From Anaerosporobacter mobilis DSM 15930 (GTDB taxonomy: Bacteria > Bacillota > Clostridia > Lachnospirales > Lachnospiraceae): a stretch of 64,000 nt of DNA. Numbering within the stretch: position 1 is the first letter of the stretch; every line of letters begins with the position of its first letter. Shown here in pieces: positions 33,829 to 42,749 of the stretch. The notes beneath the pieces are model-generated. The model was not told the origin of the DNA. It worked only from the letters and a program-made list of their open reading frames with translations, and made no database searches. The translations under genes and the position numbers were made by a program. The stretch lies in assembly GCF_900142955.1 (NCBI RefSeq), contig NZ_FRCP01000012.1, positions 62,001 through 126,000 of the forward strand, given 5' to 3'.

Positions 33829-34688
33829 GACTGACCACCTCCTGAATGGAATAACATGATTTCTTCTAATGTTACTGGTTCAATGATTGAAGTAGGGTAT
33901 TGCTTTACAAAACGACCTTTATTCTTGATTAGTATAGAAGAATTAAATTGTGTCTTCTTCATACTAACGACATAGGAGGAATCATAAGTTATTGCATTGC
34001 TGTTAGAACAACGGACAATACCGTAGTTCTCTAAAACTTCATCTTTGGTATGTGAGAATACGATTTGACCTTCATGGATAAATGTAATATAGTCACATAT
34101 TTTCTCTAAGTCAGTTGTTATATGAGAGGAGAGAAGTATCGTATGTTCCTCATCTTGTATAAAGTCTAAGAAAACATCAAGGATTTGATTTCGAATAACA
34201 GGGTCCAGACCACTTGTTGCCTCGTCGAGTATCAATAGTTTTGGTTTGTGAGAAAGAGCAACGGCCAAGTTCAGTTTCACTTTAGTTCCCTTAGAGAATT
34301 CTTTGATTGTCTTATTAGTGGGGATTTTGAATTTATTTATATAAGACTCAAACATAGTAGTGTCCCAGTTTTTATACATATTTTTCATAATCTTTTGTAT
34401 ATCTTTCGCTCGTAACATTTCGTGGAAACAACTTTCATCTAATACAACACCAATTGCTTCCTTTTGCTGTTGGCTCATATCCCTAGTGATATCGTTACCA
34501 TCAAATACAATATTACCAGAATCGATATTAATAAGATTGAGAATAGATTTGATTGTAGTAGTTTTTCCAGCACCGTTTTCTCCAATAAATCCCATGATGG
34601 TACCTTTGGGTAAATTAAAACTAATATCCCTGAGTTGAAAATTCGTATACTGTTTGTTTAGATTCGTTATTTCGAGGCAGTATTCCAT
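33822..34688 (-). CDS. ABC transporter ATPase of a GntR-controlled transporter
   Basis: Walker A is GENGAGKTT, the signature FSKGTKVKLNL (degenerate, SKG for SGG), Walker B LLILDEATSGLD and the His switch SSH. 288 residues from ATG 34688. Upstream in-frame ATGs at 34724 and 34718 would overlap the regulator gene and precede the AAGGGAGA ribosome site, so they are less likely. It is coupled to the permease gene and to the repressor 22 bases upstream. Confidence 0.87.
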   Translation of the reverse strand: MEYCLEITNLNKQYTNFQLRDISFNLPKGTIMGFIGENGAGKTTTIKSILNLINIDSGNIVFDGNDITRDMSQQQKEAIGVVLDESCFHEMLRAKDIQKIMKNMYKNWDTTMFESYINKFKIPTNKTIKEFSKGTKVKLNLAVALSHKPKLLILDEATSGLDPVIRNQILDVFLDFIQDEEHTILLSSHITTDLEKICDYITFIHEGQIVFSHTKDEVLENYGIVRCSNSNAITYDSSYVVSMKKTQFNSSILIKNKGRFVKQYPTSIIEPVTLEEIMLFHSGGGQSC

Positions 34689-34710
34689 AGTAGCTAATAT
34701 TCTCCCTTCT

Positions 34711-35085
34711 TTATTCATAGTCATATAGTATCTTTAATAAGTCTGTTAAATCTTTGAGTGACAAATCTGCATGCCTTGCGCTTTCGATTGCTTTGCTAAG
34801 ATAATCTTCCGTTTCTTTCAGGTATTCTTCACGAATAACCGCAATATTTTGTTTTCCCACAAAACTTCCTTTACCAGTTATAGTTTCAATCAATCCATCG
34901 CGTTCTAATTCTTCATAAGCACGCTTGGTAGTGATAACACTAATTCGTAATTCTTTGGCTAATAATCGCATCGATGGAAGGGAGTCTCCCTCCTTCAATT
35001 TGCCTGTTACAATTAAGGATTTGAGCTGGTTATAGATCTGTTCGTATATGGGAATGCCAGAAGAATTGTTGATAATGATATCCAA
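34711..35085 (-). CDS. YtrA-subfamily GntR repressor
   Basis: A 124-residue protein: GntR winged helix (IYEQIYNQLKSLIVTGKLKEG, then LPSMRLLAKEL and TKRAYEELERDGLI) with only a short C-terminal dimerisation tail, which defines the YtrA type. I place the start at the TTG at 35085, behind AAAGGGG. The frame upstream of it crosses the operator and is not protein-like. It should repress its own operon through the palindrome at 35102-35136. Confidence 0.88.
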   Translation of the reverse strand: MDIIINNSSGIPIYEQIYNQLKSLIVTGKLKEGDSLPSMRLLAKELRISVITTKRAYEELERDGLIETITGKGSFVGKQNIAVIREEYLKETEDYLSKAIESARHADLSLKDLTDLLKILYDYE

Positions 35086-35101
35086 TGGAATGCACCCCTT
35101 T

Positions 35102-35136
35102 GTTATATTGTATATATACGCTATATACAATATAAC
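35102..35136. promoter_or_regulatory. GntR operator: 15-bp perfect inverted repeat
   Basis: GTTATATTGTATATA (35102-35116) and TATATACAATATAAC (35122-35136) are exact inverted copies around TACGC, 16 bases upstream of the gntR start. Position and symmetry fit an autoregulatory operator. Confidence 0.75.
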
Positions 35137-35238
35137 GCTTGAATGTTTAAATGTCAAGTGGTCAGAATTAATTTTGTTAATAAAGTGACAATGGTTAAAC
35201 GAGAAAAGATCGGTAGCATAATGACAGAAAGTATATGT

Positions 35239-35267
35239 TTTACTTCGATATATTGGCATGGTATAAT
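35239..35267 (+). promoter_or_regulatory. Promoter of the orphan radical SAM gene
   Basis: TTTACT (35239-35244), 17-base spacer, TATAAT (35262-35267) with TGG before it. Confidence 0.6.
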
Positions 35268-35363
35268 AAGGTAATCTAATTCCTATAAGTCATTTCGTTG
35301 AAAGCGAGTGGTACCGACGAGCATGTCTATTTACTATGTTAGTTAATGAAAAGGAGACAGTTT

Positions 35364-36314
35364 ATGCAGATTAATAATACATACATAAAAAACATTCATA
35401 GAGTAGAGTTTACTGTTAATAATTCCTGCACCAGTAGATGCAAGCATTGTTCAGAGGGGAAACTACCAGCTACCCATCGTTTAGATTCAGTACGAGCAGC
35501 CATGGCGCTTGAAGATTTATCGAGATGTAATCAAATTCGTTCCGTCATGACATTTGGTGGAGAGGCATTGATTTATCCAGAAATAGTATGTGATATTCAT
35601 AGAGTAGCCAAAGAATGTGGAATTCCCAAGAGACAATTAATAACCAATGGGTGTTTTTCGAAGGATAATAATCGAATAAAAGAAGTTGCTATGATGCTAG
35701 AAGATAGTGGAGTGAATGATATCTTGCTATCAGTAGATTGCTTTCATTCTGAGTTTCTCCCACTTGAATGGGAGAGACAATTTGTCACAGCATTGTGTGA
35801 ATATTATACAGGAAGACTTCGTCTTCAACCAGCTTGGTTAGTAGCAGAAGAAGATGATAATCCGTATAACCAGAAGACAAGAGAATGCCTTGCTTACTTT
35901 GATGATCTACATATAGAAAGAAATGAAGGTGGTGTTATCTTTCCAGAAGGTAGTGCGAGTATCTATCTAAAGGATTTCTTTGAAAAGAAACCAATGGATT
36001 ACTCTTTTCAATGTGGTAAAGCCTTGTATACCACACCGCTCGATCAGGTATCTGAAATCATGATTGATTGTAATGGTGATGTGCTACCTTGTAATTTTGT
36101 CATAGGAAATATATTGGAGGAAGATATCATATCGATATTAAAAAGATACAATCCATATGAAAATCCATTCACCAAAGCTTTAATTGAAGATGGAATAAAA
36201 GGTTTAGTAGAAGTCGTTGGACAAAAGGAACTTAACATTAATCAAGAAGATTATTATTCTCCTTGTAGTTTTTGTAAAGCAGTAGCGAATGTAGTAAAAA
36301 GGAATACTTTATGA
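35364..36314 (+). CDS. Radical SAM protein with SPASM-like C-terminus
   Basis: A 316-residue protein. Cys in NSCTSRCKHC is the CxxxCxxC cluster motif, followed by MTFGGEALIYPE. C-terminal Cys residues (QCGKALY, DCNGDVLPCNF, SPCSFCK) suggest at least one auxiliary cluster. Start at ATG 35364, eight bases after AAGGAG. The ATG at 35346 lies before that site. No short peptide gene or other enzyme accompanies it, so the substrate is unknown. It is divergent from the GntR/ABC operon. A peptide modifier or an anSME-like enzyme are both possible. Confidence 0.82.
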   Translation: MQINNTYIKNIHRVEFTVNNSCTSRCKHCSEGKLPATHRLDSVRAAMALEDLSRCNQIRSVMTFGGEALIYPEIVCDIHRVAKECGIPKRQLITNGCFSKDNNRIKEVAMMLEDSGVNDILLSVDCFHSEFLPLEWERQFVTALCEYYTGRLRLQPAWLVAEEDDNPYNQKTRECLAYFDDLHIERNEGGVIFPEGSASIYLKDFFEKKPMDYSFQCGKALYTTPLDQVSEIMIDCNGDVLPCNFVIGNILEEDIISILKRYNPYENPFTKALIEDGIKGLVEVVGQKELNINQEDYYSPCSFCKAVANVVKRNTL

Positions 36315-36391
36315 AGGTTCTGCGATTTAAGGTATTTACGGGAAAGTATTATAGTAAGTAAATCGGAAGATTTTAATGTTTAGATTTTTAA

Positions 36392-36405
36392 TTACGTGAA
36401 ACTAC
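36392..36405 (+). repeat. 14-bp direct repeat, copy 1 (before AraC-type gene)
   Basis: TTACGTGAAACTAC, 142 bases before the AraC-type gene start. It is identical to 37349-37362 before the MATE gene. A TATAAT follows at 36408-36413. Confidence 0.7.
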
Positions 36406-36546
36406 CTTATAATTTCTAATTAGCATTATCTTATATAAGCTGTAGAAATACTGAAACCATAGATTAAAATTGAACAAATGAGAACCTATAAAGTCAAGAA
36501 AGAGAGTAAAATAACTGTTATTATTTACTTGTAAGGAGGTGATGTT

Positions 36547-37338
36547 GTGGATTGGGTAACGGATATTCAAAGTACAGTCAATTATATTGAAGATCATATT
36601 AAAGATAAGGTAACGCTAGAAGAGTTAGCAGGTAGTATATATACTTCTACATTTTACTACCAAAAGATGTTTACACTTCTATGTAATTGTACAGTGAGTG
36701 AATATATTCGCAATCGAAGGCTTACGCTTGCTGGATATGAAGTTATTGATGCAGTAACTTCTATCATGGATCTTGCAATTGATTATCAATATGAGACGAA
36801 TGAAAGTTTTACAAGAGCATTTACAAGATTTCATGGGATTACACCGTCAGAAGCAAGAAAAACACAAGCCAATCTGCAAGTATTCTCTAGAATTGATATT
36901 AAATCTAATTTATCAGGAGGGAAAGGACTTATGAGTAAATTAAGCGAGAGAGGTTATGTTGTTAGGGAAACAGGAGCTGTTTATCACACCATGGATATGG
37001 ATAAAACGTTAGAATGGTTTCAGAAGATTCTTGGTTGGTATGGTCAGATTGAATCACGTGATGGTGAGGGCCTTGGTTTGTATGGTTGTGTAAATCATAT
37101 TCCAATGGAGATGGAAGCACTGCATATAGCACCATTCACAGGAATTCATTTGTTTAAGGGAGAACCAGAAGAAAGAGTAGTTGGATTTATGTTAATCACG
37201 GGAGTAGATAACCTTTATAAATTTATTAAGTTGAATGGTTGGAACAAGGTTACTGAAGTAAAAGAGGAAGTGTGGGGAGGAAAAACTTGTTCAGTTACAA
37301 CGATTGACGGATGTGTACTTACCTTTTTTGAAGTTTAG
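36547..37338 (+). CDS. AraC-family regulator fused to a glyoxalase-like domain
   Basis: A 263-residue protein. Residues 1-100 are an AraC double HTH (YIEDHIKDKVTLEELAGSIYTS, then FTRAFTRFHGITPSEARK). Residues ~135-263 look like a glyoxalase/bleomycin-resistance (VOC) domain (TMDMDKTLEWFQKILGWYG, ending TTIDGCVLTFFEV). The HTH is at the N-terminus, unlike classical AraC. The VOC domain probably binds a small ligand. GTG start behind AAGGAGGTGA. It precedes a MATE pump and shares a 14-bp repeat with it, so it likely controls drug or metabolite efflux. Confidence 0.83.
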   Translation: MDWVTDIQSTVNYIEDHIKDKVTLEELAGSIYTSTFYYQKMFTLLCNCTVSEYIRNRRLTLAGYEVIDAVTSIMDLAIDYQYETNESFTRAFTRFHGITPSEARKTQANLQVFSRIDIKSNLSGGKGLMSKLSERGYVVRETGAVYHTMDMDKTLEWFQKILGWYGQIESRDGEGLGLYGCVNHIPMEMEALHIAPFTGIHLFKGEPEERVVGFMLITGVDNLYKFIKLNGWNKVTEVKEEVWGGKTCSVTTIDGCVLTFFEV

Positions 37339-37348
37339 AATTAAGTTT

Positions 37349-37362
37349 TTACGTGAAACTAC
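37349..37362 (+). repeat. 14-bp direct repeat, copy 2 (before MATE gene)
   Basis: TTACGTGAAACTAC, 138 bases before the MATE start, with a partial further copy GAAACTAC at 37376-37383. See 36392-36405. Confidence 0.7.
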
Positions 37363-37500
37363 TTTTTATTTATAAGAAACTACATTTTATATCCAATAGA
37401 ATCTGTTATACTTATATGTCGGTGGTTCAAATTCGTGTACAATACAAATTGGAGCCATCGATTTTATTGTTTGGATTAATATACGAAAGGATCTGTAGTT

Positions 37501-38862
37501 GTGAAAGAGAATCATTCAACATTACTCACGGAGGGGAGTATTTGGAAGAAAATTATTTTGTTTGCAATACCAGTCTTTTGGGGAAATGTGTTTCAACAGT
37601 TGTATACCATAGTAGATTCACTGATTGTTGGTAATTTTATCGGTAATGATGCACTAGCAGCAGTAAGTTCTTCTGGTAATTTGATATTTTTAATGGTTGG
37701 TTTCTTCAATGGTATCGCCATGGGAGCTGGCGTTGTCATATCAAAGTATTTTGGAGCTAAAGATTATAAGAAATTACAATTAGCAATACATACTGACATA
37801 GCATTTGGTTTGGTAGCAAGTGTAATTTTAACGATACTAGGAATTATATTCACTCCACAGATATTGAAGTGGATGGGAACACCAGAATCGGTTTTACCGA
37901 ATTCAATTCTATTCTTCCGTATCTACTTTGTTGGAGTAACAGCAGTTGTTATGTATAACATAGCAGTTGGTATATTACAAGCAATTGGGGATAGCAGACA
38001 CCCACTTTATTACCTGATTGTAGCTTCTATTGTCAATGTTGCCTTAGATCTCTTCTTTGTAGGAGTATTAAAGCTTGGGGTTGGGTCAGCAGCCTTAGCG
38101 ACTGTTATCTCTCAAACAATCAGTGCAATATTGTGCTTCTATCGCTTAATGCATTATGATACAGTATATAGGGTTTCATTAAGTAAGATTCGTTTTAATG
38201 GCCCGATGTTTAAGCAGATTATACAGTTAGGTTTACCATCTGGGGTGCAAAATTCTATCATTGGTTTTGCTAATGTTATTGTTCAGTCGAATATTAATGC
38301 TTTTGGTGTTAATGCAATGGCTGGTTGTGGGGCATATTCAAAAATTGAAGGTTTTGCCTTCTTACCAATTACATGTTTTTCTATGGCATTAACAACCTTC
38401 GTTGGACAAAATCTTGGGGCTGGGAAGTTCGACAGGGTTAAGAAAGGAGCCAAATTCGGTATCGCCTGTTCTGTGACTATGGCAGAGATTGTCGGAATAA
38501 TAATATGGATAGGGGCACCAATATTTATACGTCTATTCAACGATGATCCAACAGTTATTGCTTTCGGTACAAAACAATCAAGGACTGAAGCATTGTTTTA
38601 TTGCTTATTAGCGTTTTCCCACTGTATAGCCGGAATTATGCGTGGCGCAGGTAAAGCAATTGTTCCGATGATAACAATGTTGATTACTTGGTGTTTGATT
38701 CGTATTACGTATATCACCGTAGCAGTTCATCTCGTGCCAAAGATTGGAGTAATCTTTTGGGCTTATCCATTAACATGGTCCTTAAGTTCTATTATATTCT
38801 TAATTTATTATAAGAAAGTAGATTGGTTGCACAATTTTGAGCGATTAGAAGCTAAAGCATAA
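37501..38862 (+). CDS. MATE-family efflux transporter
   Basis: A 453-residue protein with 12 membrane segments in two related halves, including the family start (GSIWKKIILFAIPVFWGNVFQQLYTIVDSLIVG) and FVGQNLGAGKFDRVKKG in the second half. It uses sodium or proton gradients to expel cationic drugs or metabolites. GTG start behind GAAAGGAT. Probably regulated by the AraC-type protein upstream. Confidence 0.93.
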   Translation: MKENHSTLLTEGSIWKKIILFAIPVFWGNVFQQLYTIVDSLIVGNFIGNDALAAVSSSGNLIFLMVGFFNGIAMGAGVVISKYFGAKDYKKLQLAIHTDIAFGLVASVILTILGIIFTPQILKWMGTPESVLPNSILFFRIYFVGVTAVVMYNIAVGILQAIGDSRHPLYYLIVASIVNVALDLFFVGVLKLGVGSAALATVISQTISAILCFYRLMHYDTVYRVSLSKIRFNGPMFKQIIQLGLPSGVQNSIIGFANVIVQSNINAFGVNAMAGCGAYSKIEGFAFLPITCFSMALTTFVGQNLGAGKFDRVKKGAKFGIACSVTMAEIVGIIIWIGAPIFIRLFNDDPTVIAFGTKQSRTEALFYCLLAFSHCIAGIMRGAGKAIVPMITMLITWCLIRITYITVAVHLVPKIGVIFWAYPLTWSLSSIIFLIYYKKVDWLHNFERLEAKA

Positions 38863-38966
38863 TGGACTACGTTGACATAACATACTCACACATAAATTTA
38901 TGCAAATTGACGAAATTTAAATTAGCTTTTGACACTCTAACCAGTAAGTAATTATAGTAACAAGAT

Positions 38967-39050
38967 AAGAGACAATTTTTATTCTTTTGGCACTCAGTTT
39001 GATCGTTAAACATGCCTTTAAGTAAGAGAATAAAAATTGTCTCTTTTTCT
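38967..39050 (+). terminator. Terminator after the MATE gene
   Basis: A 19-bp perfect stem (38967-38985 with 39027-39045) with a 41-base loop, followed by TTTCTTTC. Confidence 0.65.
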
Positions 39051-39159
39051 TTCTTTTACTCTGGTATGTAAGAATGAGCCATGCATAGTATAACCTGTTC
39101 TGTAGATAAATAAAATTGATATAGAGGAAAACTAACACTTGATATTTTATCTTAAAAAG

Positions 39160-39198
39160 TATATAGTAATAGTAATTATTATTACAATACTATATAAT
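39160..39198. promoter_or_regulatory. Inverted repeat in the nrd promoter region
   Basis: TATATAGTA (39160-39168) and TACTATATA (39188-39196), with inner GTAAT/ATTAC arms. TATAAT at 39193-39198 may be the -10. An NrdR box was considered, but the sequence does not fit well enough to name it. Confidence 0.4.
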
Positions 39199-39280
39199 GT
39201 GTTTGAGATGATAAAAGTAATAGATTAAATCAATATATAGATAAAAATAAAAGAACTTAAGGTCTGGGAGGGCGTCAGTA

Positions 39281-41575
39281 ATGACAATTAACATTCGAAA
39301 ACGAAATAACTCGATAGAACCACTATGCGTGGAAAAGACAAAGAAAATGATTGCATTTGCATGTGAAGGATTGGACGGTTGTGATCCTATTGAATTAGAG
39401 CTAGATGCAAGAATACAATACGTTGATGGTATGACTACCAAAGCTATTCAGAAAGTATTAATCCAGACAGCAATTGAAAAAGTAATTCATGCAACAAGAG
39501 ATGAATTCGGGAACATAACAAATCGTACCAATACTAATTGGCAGTACGTAGCGGCAAGATTGTTTGTATTTGATTTGTATAAGGAAGCAGCTATCAGTAG
39601 AGGGTATAAACATTTTGGTTATGGTGATTTTGTAGCATTAGTGGATACATTAACAGCTTCGAATCAATATGGCACTTATCTAAAAGAGAATTATACGAAA
39701 GAACAGATTCGGGAATTAGGCGAGTACATCAAACCTGAGAGAGATTATCTATTCAATTATGAAGGCGTAAAATTATTAGCTGATCGATATCTTATACGTA
39801 GCAGGGATGGGGGCGGTTGTGAACTTCCACAGGAACGTTTTCTAGTGATTGCAATGCATCTTGCAATACCAGAAGGTGAGAATAGAGTTAAGTATGCAAA
39901 AGAATTCTATGATGTTTTAAGCACATTGCAAATGACAGTAGCGACTCCTACTTTAGCGAATGCAGGAACTAGCTTCTATCAATTAAGTAGTTGCTTCATA
40001 TCTACCGTGGGGGATAATCTTTGGTCAATCTATGATGTCAACCAAAAGTTCTCAAAGGTAAGTAAACATGGTGGGGCTTTAGGGATCTATTTAGGTAAGA
40101 TTCGTAGTTTGAATAGTGAGATCCGAGGACACAAGAATGCATCAGGAGGAGTTATCCCATGGGTACGTCTATATAATGATACTGCTGTAGCAGTTGATCA
40201 ATTAGGTCGCCGTAAAGGTGGGGCAACTGTTACACTTGATATCTGGCATGCTGATTTATATGATTTCCTTGAACTTAAGACGAACAACGGAGATGATCGT
40301 AGAAAGGCTCACGATATATTCACAGGATTAAGCATTCCAAACTTGTTCATGGAACGTTTGGAGACTAGAGGGGAGTGGTCCCTGTTTGATCCATATATGG
40401 TAAAGAAAGTTATGGGATTCTCCTTAGAAGATAGTTACGATGAAGTAGAAGATAAAGAATTTACAAGAAGATATCTCGCCTGTGAAGCCTGTGAAGAATT
40501 ACCTAGAATCACAGTGAAAGTACTTGATATTATGAAGAAGATTATGAAAAGTGCTGTTGAGACAGGTGTACCTTTCTTATTCTTTAGAGATACAGTAAAT
40601 CAGGCAAATCCCAATAAGCATGAAGGAATGATCTATGCATCAAATCTTTGTCAAGAAATTGCGCAAAATATGAGCGAGACTGAATTAATAGAAGAAGTTA
40701 TAATAGAGGAAGCAGATGGTTCCAAACAAATCATTCATAAGATGAAACCGGGCGATATGGTTACTTGTAATCTGAACTCGATTAACCTTGGTAAAGTCGA
40801 AAAGAAAGATTTAGCACATAATATTCCTCTACAGATTCGAATGCTTGACAACGTTATTACCTTGAATCAAGTTCCTGAATTAGACGCTAAGATTACATCA
40901 GATAAATATCGTGCAATTGGACTTGGAACAAGTGGATATCATCATTATCTTGCGAAAAATCAAATCCCATGGGAAAGCGAAGAACATTTAGCGCAAGCGG
41001 ATGAATTGTTTGAAGAGATCGCATACCAAGCGATTAAGGCCTCTATGGAATTAGCGAAAGAAAAGGGAGCTTATGATGCCTTCGAAGGTTCAGAATGGCA
41101 GACGGGAGCTTACTTTGATAAACGTGGGTATTCAAGTGAAAGATGGCAGAAGTTGAAAGCAGATGTAGCTAAGTATGGTTTACGTAATGGATATATTATG
41201 GCGGTTGCACCAACAGGAAGTACATCGAATATCGCCAATACTTCCGCAGGAATTGATCCAATCTTCAGACGTTTCTTCGTAGAAGAGAAGAAGGGGAGTT
41301 TTATAACAAAAACTGCACCGGAATTGAATGATCAAAACTATTGGTTTTACAAAGAAGCCCATACAATTGATCAACAATATTCCATTAAAGCCTGTGGAAT
41401 TCGTCAACGTCATATTGATCAATCTCAATCCATTAATTTCTATATCACGCCTGAATATAAAGCCAAAGATATACTAAACTTATATGTAGAGGCTTGGAAG
41501 CAAGGACTTAAGACGATTTACTATATAAGAAACCAATCCCTTGAGATGGATGAATGTACAAGTTGTTCAAGCTAG
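39281..41575 (+). CDS. nrdA: Ribonucleoside-diphosphate reductase, alpha subunit (class I)
   Basis: A 764-residue protein with an N-terminal ATP-cone (about 1-90), catalytic cysteines in SSCFIST and SNLCQEI, a second redox Cys in CNLNSINLG and a C-terminal CTSC redox tail. It reduces NDPs to dNDPs with radicals from the beta subunit, encoded 116 bases downstream. The ATP-cone suggests dATP inhibition as in class Ia. GGGAGG precedes the ATG. An oxygen-dependent enzyme in an apparent anaerobe is common in Lachnospiraceae and probably complements an anaerobic reductase elsewhere. Confidence 0.95.
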   Translation: MTINIRKRNNSIEPLCVEKTKKMIAFACEGLDGCDPIELELDARIQYVDGMTTKAIQKVLIQTAIEKVIHATRDEFGNITNRTNTNWQYVAARLFVFDLYKEAAISRGYKHFGYGDFVALVDTLTASNQYGTYLKENYTKEQIRELGEYIKPERDYLFNYEGVKLLADRYLIRSRDGGGCELPQERFLVIAMHLAIPEGENRVKYAKEFYDVLSTLQMTVATPTLANAGTSFYQLSSCFISTVGDNLWSIYDVNQKFSKVSKHGGALGIYLGKIRSLNSEIRGHKNASGGVIPWVRLYNDTAVAVDQLGRRKGGATVTLDIWHADLYDFLELKTNNGDDRRKAHDIFTGLSIPNLFMERLETRGEWSLFDPYMVKKVMGFSLEDSYDEVEDKEFTRRYLACEACEELPRITVKVLDIMKKIMKSAVETGVPFLFFRDTVNQANPNKHEGMIYASNLCQEIAQNMSETELIEEVIIEEADGSKQIIHKMKPGDMVTCNLNSINLGKVEKKDLAHNIPLQIRMLDNVITLNQVPELDAKITSDKYRAIGLGTSGYHHYLAKNQIPWESEEHLAQADELFEEIAYQAIKASMELAKEKGAYDAFEGSEWQTGAYFDKRGYSSERWQKLKADVAKYGLRNGYIMAVAPTGSTSNIANTSAGIDPIFRRFFVEEKKGSFITKTAPELNDQNYWFYKEAHTIDQQYSIKACGIRQRHIDQSQSINFYITPEYKAKDILNLYVEAWKQGLKTIYYIRNQSLEMDECTSCSS

Positions 41576-41691
41576 AATTACTCTAACTTAAATGAATCAA
41601 GGTTCATAAGGTCATAAATAACGTTGGAGATAAAAATGGACCTTTGGAATCCTTAATACGAAATATATAAAGAAAAATGAGAGGAAAAGAT

Positions 41692-42720
41692 ATGGATAAA
41701 AAGAAAATATTTAACGAATTTGGTGTACGTGGTACAAGTAGTATGATAAATGGGAATACAACCAATCTACGAGAATGGAATAGAATTAAGTATGATTGGT
41801 CTAGGGTTTTATATCGGACTATGCTGAATAATTTTTGGATTCCAGAAGAGATTGCATTGAACGAGGATATAAAACAGTTTCCGTATCTAACGGATGGAGA
41901 GAGAAATGCGTTCGATAAGATTATCTCTTTCTTGAATTTCTTAGATTCCATTCAAAGTGAAAATCTCCCGAATATTTCGAGATATATTACAGCACCAGAA
42001 GTTACCTCTCTGCTAAATATTCAAGCCTTTCAAGAAGAGATTCATGCACAGAGTTATTCTTATATCCTTGACACAGTAACGAATCCAGTTACACGTGATA
42101 AGATTTATGATATGTGGCGTGAAGATGAGCATTTGTTAACAAGAAATAAATTTATAGCTGATATCTATCAACGATTTAATGAAGATCCGAATGAGCATAA
42201 TTTTGTACGTGCCATTATAGCCAACTACATCCTAGAAGGTATTTATTTTTACTCAGGGTTCAGCTTCTTCTATACCTTAGCAAGACAAGGTAAGATGACA
42301 GCAACAAGTACGATATTCAAATACATCAACCGTGATGAAGTTACGCATCTTGTATTATTCCAAAACATCATCAAGGAGATGAGAATTGAGAATAAAGAGT
42401 TATTTACACCTGAATTTGAAGAAGAGATTCGTCAGATGATGAAAACTGGGGTAGAGCACGAGATATCCTGGGGGCAATATGTAACAGATAATCAAATTCT
42501 TGGAATTAACAATGAATTGATTGATAGATACATTAAGTACTTATCAAACCTAAGACTTAAAGCAATTGGAATCAGTGAATTATATCCTGATATTAAAGAA
42601 CATCCAATGTCTTGGTTGGAATCTTTTGCCAACTTAAATAGTACGAAGACAGATTTCTTTGAAGCAAAAGTTACTAATTATACTAAGGCAGCAGCTTTTG
42701 ATTTTGATGAATTAGAATAA
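41692..42720 (+). CDS. nrdB: Ribonucleoside-diphosphate reductase, beta subunit
   Basis: A 342-residue R2 protein. Metal ligands are visible as Asp in FLDSIQ, Glu and His in EEIHAQSY, Glu in ILEGIYFY and Glu/His in RDEVTHL. The Tyr of EEIHAQSY aligns with radical Tyr122 of the E. coli enzyme, so this is a Tyr-radical type. Start at ATG 41692, six bases after GAGAGG. It works with NrdA just upstream. Confidence 0.95.
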   Translation: MDKKKIFNEFGVRGTSSMINGNTTNLREWNRIKYDWSRVLYRTMLNNFWIPEEIALNEDIKQFPYLTDGERNAFDKIISFLNFLDSIQSENLPNISRYITAPEVTSLLNIQAFQEEIHAQSYSYILDTVTNPVTRDKIYDMWREDEHLLTRNKFIADIYQRFNEDPNEHNFVRAIIANYILEGIYFYSGFSFFYTLARQGKMTATSTIFKYINRDEVTHLVLFQNIIKEMRIENKELFTPEFEEEIRQMMKTGVEHEISWGQYVTDNQILGINNELIDRYIKYLSNLRLKAIGISELYPDIKEHPMSWLESFANLNSTKTDFFEAKVTNYTKAAAFDFDELE

Positions 42721-42749
42721 AGAATGATTACAGAAAGGTAGGGAAAATT

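Larger units (their letters stand above)
38863..39280. other. Intergenic region before nrdA
   Basis: 418 bases. It contains a long terminator-like hairpin (38967-39045) and an inverted repeat near the presumed nrdA promoter (39160-39196). A minus-strand reading frame here is an artefact of the hairpin and shows no protein character. Confidence 0.6.

Noticed and set aside
37353..37634. A 93-codon plus-strand frame overlapping the MATE start.
   Set aside because: It lies in another frame over the MATE N-terminus, has no good ribosome site and its sequence is not protein-like.
38917..39138. A 73-codon minus-strand frame after the MATE gene.
   Set aside because: It is formed by the arms of the terminator hairpin and has no ribosome site.
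39160..39198. An NrdR box before nrdA.
   Set aside because: Only one AT-rich dyad is present, and it does not show the paired, spaced boxes expected for NrdR.
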